Below, one piece after another: positions 29,377-33,641 of a DNA stretch of 33,641 nt. Position 1 is the first letter of the stretch. Every line of letters starts with the position of its first letter. The stretch is from assembly GCA_028714335.1 (NCBI GenBank), contig JAQTMM010000014.1, positions 1 through 33,641 of the forward strand. The letters run 5' to 3'. The stretch is from Dehalococcoidales bacterium (GTDB lineage Bacteria > Chloroflexota > Dehalococcoidia > Dehalococcoidales > RBG-16-60-22). Under the pieces are notes generated by a model that made no database searches, was not told where the DNA came from, and saw nothing but the letters and a program-made list of their open reading frames with translations. A program made the translations under genes and the position numbers.

Positions 29377-30312
29377 TTGAAGAAATTATCTATCAACTTT
29401 AAAAGCCTAAAAAAGGTAAACAGGCTGGGGGTACCGGGGGTTATCGCGGCGGTGGTGCTGATATTCTTTTTGTTTATAGTGGTTATCTACAATACAGGAG
29501 TAGGGCTGGCCAACGAAGGAATACAGGAACCGTCGTTTAACGGCGTGGATATTTCATTAGCGCCGGCCGGCGTAATTACCGACGCCGAGCAAATGGCGGC
29601 GGACGTTGTTGGGACGGGCGCGGCGGATTATCAGAAGATAGTTGACGAACTCGTCGGGTCTTACCTGCTGGCAAAGGACTCGGATATAGTCATCTTCTTT
29701 AATTCGGGCGGGATGGGGTGGAATTACGTCTATCAGACGCCGGGCTGGGAAAGTATTATCAACGGTATGATTGAGGAGCTCAACGACATGGGGTACCGTC
29801 CGTTGTTCTTAAATTACAGCCGCACCAACCGCGACTTCTGGAGCAATATTAAAGAGGTCATCGAAGCGGCGACGCGGTACACCCAAAAGGTCATCGCCAT
29901 GGAAAAACACGTGGAATTCCTCAACGACCATGTGCCGGGACTGCAGTTATTAATAGCGGGAGAAAGCACGGGCAGCGTCATAACCGAGGAAGCGATGAAG
30001 TATTTCCGCGACCACGCCAATGTTTATTCCATCCAGACGGGGTGTCCGTTCTGGTATAAAACTACAGACCAGCCGCGCACTTTAAGGATAACTAATAACG
30101 GCTACGGCATTGACGCCTTCAGCTACGGTAACCTCCCGGCGATGGTCTGGTGCACGGCTAAAGGGTGGTTCGGGCTGGAATCGGCGGAGGAGAACGCCGG
30201 CAATGTGTTAAAATCATTCAGGGCGCCGGGACACGACTACACGTGGGAATACGACGCTATTAAAGGCGTCATAACCGGATTTTTTGCAGAAAACTTCCCG
30301 AGGAAGAATTAA
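29377..30312 (+). CDS. Membrane-anchored protein of unknown function with a GESTG motif, inside the arg operon
   Basis: I do not recognise this 311-residue protein. The N-terminus is basic (MKKLSINFKSLKKVNR), followed by one transmembrane helix (about 20-40) and a long outward-facing domain, so it is probably tethered to the outer face of the cytoplasmic membrane. The domain has an alpha/beta-hydrolase flavour: strand DIVIFFNSGG, then GWNYVYQTPGWESIINGMIEELNDMGY and strand PLFLNYS, then LLIAGESTGS with Ser197 in a GxSxG-type elbow. His286 (APGHDYTW) is a possible base. It begins with TTG at 29377, two bases after the argD stop, and ends 12 bases before argG, so it is co-transcribed with arginine genes although it has no known place in the pathway. 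Confidence 0.75.
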   Translation: MKKLSINFKSLKKVNRLGVPGVIAAVVLIFFLFIVVIYNTGVGLANEGIQEPSFNGVDISLAPAGVITDAEQMAADVVGTGAADYQKIVDELVGSYLLAKDSDIVIFFNSGGMGWNYVYQTPGWESIINGMIEELNDMGYRPLFLNYSRTNRDFWSNIKEVIEAATRYTQKVIAMEKHVEFLNDHVPGLQLLIAGESTGSVITEEAMKYFRDHANVYSIQTGCPFWYKTTDQPRTLRITNNGYGIDAFSYGNLPAMVWCTAKGWFGLESAEENAGNVLKSFRAPGHDYTWEYDAIKGVITGFFAENFPRKN

Positions 30313-30324
30313 GGGAGTATTATC

Positions 30325-31578
30325 GTGAAAGACAAAGTAGTACTGGCTTATAGCGGCGGGGTAGATACCTCGGTCGCTATTAAGTGGATGCAGGAGCAAT
30401 ATAAAGTGGACGTCATCGCGGTGACGATAGACGTCGGTAACGAAAAGGACTTTTCTGTCATACGCGAAAAGGCTCTAAAATTCGGAGCGATTAAGGCGCT
30501 GGTGATTGACGGCAAGGAAGACCTGGTCAAATACTTCCTCTTCCCGGCGCTGCAGGCCAACGCGCTTTACGAGGGGCAGTATCCACTCGCCACGGCGCTG
30601 TCGCGTCCACTCATGGCTAAACTGCTGGTGGATGTGGCGCAGGAAGAAGGGGCGGCGGCGATAGCCCACGGCTGCACCGGCAAGGGCAACGACCAGGTGC
30701 GGTTCGAGGTGGGGATTAACGCTTTAGCCCCCGACATTAAAATACTCGCTCCAGCGCGTGAGTGGGACATGAACCGCGAGCAGACGATACAGTACGCGCA
30801 AAAGCACGGCATACCCATCCCGGTCACCAAGAAAAGCCCGTACTCTATTGACGAGTGCATGTGGGGGCGGTCTATAGAGTGCGGCGCGCTGGAAAATCCC
30901 TGGACGGAGCCGCCCGATGATGTTTACATCTGGACAAGGGACCCGGATAAAGCTCCGGCTAAAGCCCAGTATATTGAAATTGGTTTTAAGAAGGGCGTAC
31001 CGGTGACGCTCAACGGCAAAGAGATTGACGGGATAACTTTAATAAATACCCTGAACGAGATTGCCGGCAAGCACGGCATCGGGAGGATAGACCATATCGA
31101 GAACCGGGTGGTGGGGATAAAGTCGCGGGAGATTTACGAAGCCCCGGCGGCGGTGACGCTGATTCAGGCGCACCAGGCGCTGGAAGCCTTAACGCTGTCC
31201 AAGGACCAACTGCGCTTTAAGCAGAAGGTGTCCGTGGAGATATCCGACCTGATTTATAACGGGTTGTGGTTCAGCCAGTTCAACCGCGACCTTTCGGCTT
31301 ATATTTCAAGTTCGCAGCAATACGTCACGGGAACGATTAGGCTAAAGCTCTATAAAGGGCAGGCGACGGTGGTGGGACGCAAATCCCCGTGGTCTCTTTA
31401 CAATTTGAGTTTAGCAACTTATGATAAAGGAGATAAATTCAACCGCCAGGCGGCGGAGGGCTTTATCTATCTGTGGGGCCTGCCGGTCAAGACGCAGGCG
31501 CAGATACAGCTCCTGGGGGACAAAGAGGGTCCGTTAAGCATCGTGGGAAAAACGAAAGGGAAAAAGAAGAAGAAATAA
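30325..31578 (+). CDS. argG: Argininosuccinate synthase (GTG start)
   Basis: Joins citrulline and aspartate using ATP, the penultimate step of arginine synthesis. The 417 residues begin with the N-type ATP loop AYSGGVDTS (8-16). Further landmarks are AHGCTGKGNDQVRFE, PAREWDMNREQ, SIDECMWGRSIECG and IGRIDHIENRVVGIKSREIYE, all typical of ArgG. The C-terminal synthetase domain is complete and ends in a polylysine tail (KGKKKKK). GGGAG, nine bases before the GTG, supports the start. argH begins immediately after the stop. The gene is part of the single rightward arginine operon. Confidence 0.97.
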   Translation: MKDKVVLAYSGGVDTSVAIKWMQEQYKVDVIAVTIDVGNEKDFSVIREKALKFGAIKALVIDGKEDLVKYFLFPALQANALYEGQYPLATALSRPLMAKLLVDVAQEEGAAAIAHGCTGKGNDQVRFEVGINALAPDIKILAPAREWDMNREQTIQYAQKHGIPIPVTKKSPYSIDECMWGRSIECGALENPWTEPPDDVYIWTRDPDKAPAKAQYIEIGFKKGVPVTLNGKEIDGITLINTLNEIAGKHGIGRIDHIENRVVGIKSREIYEAPAAVTLIQAHQALEALTLSKDQLRFKQKVSVEISDLIYNGLWFSQFNRDLSAYISSSQQYVTGTIRLKLYKGQATVVGRKSPWSLYNLSLATYDKGDKFNRQAAEGFIYLWGLPVKTQAQIQLLGDKEGPLSIVGKTKGKKKKK

Positions 31579-32946
31579 ATGAGTAACATACGCGGCCGTT
31601 TTTCTAAACCGGCCGATAAGTTAGCCGGGCAATACACCACGTCCCTCCCCGTTGACCAACGACTCTACAAACAGGACATCGCCGGCAGCATCGCCCACGC
31701 CAGGATGCTCGCCAAACAGCGCATTATCACCCAAACTGACGCCAGGAAAATCGTGGATGGGCTGTTGGCTATTCAAAAAGAAATCGAGCTGGGTAAATTC
31801 CAGTTCAAGCCGGAGATGGAAGATATTCACATGGCGGTGGAGTCGCGTTTGATAGAGAAAATAGGTGAGGTGGGGCGGAAATTGCACACGGCGCGCTCCC
31901 GCAACGACCAGATAGCGCTAGATATACGACTCTTCACCAAAGAGGCAATTGCCGAAACGCAAAAGGGCATCCGCGCACTGCAAAAAGCGATGCTGGAAAT
32001 GGCGGAAAAGAACAGAGCCGTCGTTATCCCCGGCTATACGCATGTACAGGCGGCGCAGCCGGTACTGCTGGCGCACCATCTGCTGGCGTACTTTGATATG
32101 CTGCAGCGCGATTTCGAACGGTTCAACGACTCGCTAAAGCGGGTGGATGTGATGCCGTTGGGAAGCGGGGCTTTGGCCGGGGTGACGTACAAAATTGACC
32201 GGGAGTTCGTGGCGAAAGCGCTGGGGTTCAGCAAAGTCAGCAAGAACAGCATGGACGCCGTGAGCGACCGCGACTTTATTATAGAATACGAAGCCAACGC
32301 GGCTATCACGATGATGCACTTGTCGCGGCTGGCTGAAGAGCTGGTGCTATGGTTGTCGGTGGAGTTTGGATATATAGAAATTGACGACGCCTACGCCACC
32401 GGCAGCAGCATCATGCCCCAGAAGAAGAACCCTGATGTCGCCGAACTTGCCCGCGGTAAAACAGGGCGGGTTTACGGCAACCTCATGGCTTTATTAACGA
32501 TAATGAAGGGACTGCCGCTGGCATATAACAGCGACATGCAGGAAGATAAACCGGGCTACTTCGATACGGTTGATACACTGCAAACGACTTTAACGATATT
32601 TGCGGGCATGATTAAGTCCGTCAAGGTAAATAAAGCCAACATTCAGCGGGCATTGGGGCGGGGCTATATACTGGCGACGGACGTGGCGGACTACCTTGTG
32701 AAAAAGGGCGCCGCCTTCCGCACTGCCCATGAAATCGTCGGAAAATTGGTGAATTACGCTGTATCCAAGGGCAAAACGCTGGCAGAACTTGACATAAAGG
32801 AATACCAGCAGTTTTCACCGCTTTTTAAGGCGGACGTCCTCAAAATTACGATTGAGTCAGCTTTAGCCGCCAGAGATATCACCGGCGGCACGGCGCCGAA
32901 CCAGGTAGCCAGGGCACTAGTTGCGGCACGTAAAATTGTAGTATAA
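31579..32946 (+). CDS. argH: Argininosuccinate lyase
   Basis: Splits argininosuccinate to arginine and fumarate, the last step of the pathway. The 455 residues show the fumarase/ASL superfamily regions: HTARSRNDQIALD (the ASL-specific stretch), GYTHVQAAQPV, and the flexible catalytic loop GSSIMPQKKNPD (275-286), in which Ser277 matches the reactive serine. The tail KADVLKITIESALAARDITGG is usual. The ATG follows the argG TAA with no gap, so translation is coupled. A TATAAT overlaps the argH stop (32942-32947) and may contribute to transcription of the ABC gene that follows. Confidence 0.97.
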   Translation: MSNIRGRFSKPADKLAGQYTTSLPVDQRLYKQDIAGSIAHARMLAKQRIITQTDARKIVDGLLAIQKEIELGKFQFKPEMEDIHMAVESRLIEKIGEVGRKLHTARSRNDQIALDIRLFTKEAIAETQKGIRALQKAMLEMAEKNRAVVIPGYTHVQAAQPVLLAHHLLAYFDMLQRDFERFNDSLKRVDVMPLGSGALAGVTYKIDREFVAKALGFSKVSKNSMDAVSDRDFIIEYEANAAITMMHLSRLAEELVLWLSVEFGYIEIDDAYATGSSIMPQKKNPDVAELARGKTGRVYGNLMALLTIMKGLPLAYNSDMQEDKPGYFDTVDTLQTTLTIFAGMIKSVKVNKANIQRALGRGYILATDVADYLVKKGAAFRTAHEIVGKLVNYAVSKGKTLAELDIKEYQQFSPLFKADVLKITIESALAARDITGGTAPNQVARALVAARKIVV

Positions 32947-32998
32947 TGTATTATTCCCCCCAAATAATGATTAGTGTGATTTTGTATTGGAGAATTAG

Positions 32999-33641
32999 AT
33001 GGCTGACACGATAGTTATCGACAAATTAACCAAGTATTATAATAAGTTTTTGGCTGTTGACGAGCTCTCTTTGAGCGTGGAAAAGAAAGCCAACGTCGGG
33101 CTGCTGGGGCCTAACGGCGCCGGTAAAAGCACCACGCTTAAAATACTGTGCAACCTGATTAGCCCGACCTCCGGTACGATTTACGTTGACGGGGTGGATG
33201 TCACCAAAGACCCGGAAACGGTATTATCGAAAATCGGAGCGATTATAGAGACGCCGGAGTTTTATTCCTACCTCACGCCGATGGATAACTTAAGCTACTT
33301 CGGGCGGCTGCGGGGCATGAAGGGGGATAAACTCACTAAGCGGATTAAGGATGTCATCGAACTGGTTAAGCTCAACGAATGGACTAACGTAAAGATAGAG
33401 AAATTCTCGCGCGGCATGAAACAGCGGCTGGCGCTGGCGCAAACCTTGCTGCACGACCCGCCGATTTTAATCCTGGACGAGCCGGGGCTGGGGCTTGACC
33501 CCCGGGGCCTGGTAGAGTTCCGGGAAATAATCTCGGACGTGGGCAAAGATAAGACGCTGTTCTTCGCCTCGCACCAGCTAAGCGAAGTAGCTTTAATCTG
33601 CGATAAGGTCGCATTAATCAGCGGCGGCAAATTACTCGCGT
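32999..33641 (+). CDS. ABC transporter ATP-binding protein, N-terminal part (runs off the window end)
   Basis: Powers an ABC-2-type export system. 214 residues are present. Walker A is GPNGAGKST (37-45), the Q-loop region is IGAIIETPEFYSYLTPMDNL, the signature is FSRGMKQR rather than LSGGQ, Walker B is ILILDEP and the switch His is in FASHQLSEV. The D-loop region reads LDEPGLGLDPRG, with Gly where Thr or Thr/Asn is usual after DEP. The IETPEFY stretch recalls bacitracin/lantibiotic-type exporters (BcrA-like). The ATG at 32999 follows GGAG by seven bases. The permease should lie beyond the window. It is 52 bases after argH and is probably not functionally linked to it. Confidence 0.9.
   Translation, partial: MADTIVIDKLTKYYNKFLAVDELSLSVEKKANVGLLGPNGAGKSTTLKILCNLISPTSGTIYVDGVDVTKDPETVLSKIGAIIETPEFYSYLTPMDNLSYFGRLRGMKGDKLTKRIKDVIELVKLNEWTNVKIEKFSRGMKQRLALAQTLLHDPPILILDEPGLGLDPRGLVEFREIISDVGKDKTLFFASHQLSEVALICDKVALISGGKLLA

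Overview
The window reads as chromosomal DNA of an anaerobic bacterium, most likely Chloroflexota of the Dehalococcoidia type. That placement is inferred from four things: an rRNA gene standing apart from the other rRNAs, an abundance of Fe-S proteins and flavoproteins, a probable selenoprotein, and dispersed short palindromic repeats. No 16S gene is present to test it. Neither CRISPR arrays, tRNA genes, transposase genes nor phage genes were seen.

Layout. 1-1.5 kb: 5' end of argS (leftward), diverging from an AAC(2')-I-like acetyltransferase and a small AT-rich membrane protein. 1.5-5.2 kb: a solitary 23S rRNA gene with its own consensus promoter, a leader containing mutually exclusive hairpins, a strong terminator and no adjacent 5S or 16S; related repeats lie on both sides. 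5.3-5.8 kb: two small genes with TTGACA promoters. 5.9-10.9 kb: a leftward group of four genes (Fe-S/flavin NAD(P)H oxidoreductase fusion, MFS exporter, beta-hydroxyacid dehydrogenase, cupin) ending in a terminator. 11.1-13.9 kb: a RimJ/L-like acetyltransferase converging on a two-gene leftward envelope operon (glycosyltransferase-deacetylase fusion and a DedA-like membrane protein). 13.9-14.4 kb: a repeat-dense gap. 14.4-17 kb: mutS, carrying a dispersed repeat inside its reading frame. 17-21.9 kb: a redox cluster of SDR dehydrogenase, a UGSC-like selenoprotein interrupted by an in-frame UGA, an Isf-type flavoprotein, a flavodoxin and a cyclase/amidohydrolase. 21.9-22.3 kb: a structured leader with an intrinsic terminator and phased direct repeats ahead of an alpha/beta hydrolase. 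23-26 kb: a leftward four-gene operon (QueG-like Fe-S protein, FAH-family enzyme with a Lys/Ala tail, pyruvate-kinase-C-like protein, Cys-rich protein). 26.1-32.9 kb: an arginine operon argJ-argB-argD-X-argG-argH preceded by a 20-residue arginine-containing leader peptide whose stop overlaps the argJ start. 33-33.6 kb: 5' end of an ABC transporter ATPase.

The two strongest discoveries are the selenoprotein (18025-19857), which conventional calling would split into two genes, and the putative arginine leader peptide (26121-26183), which is too short for normal gene calling. A third is an unknown membrane-anchored protein with a GxSxG-type motif built into the arg operon. Several genes (aac, the RimJ-like gene, mutS, argS, possibly argJ) have a -10 box only about 6-14 nt before the start codon and no Shine-Dalgarno site, suggesting that leaderless transcripts are common in this genome.
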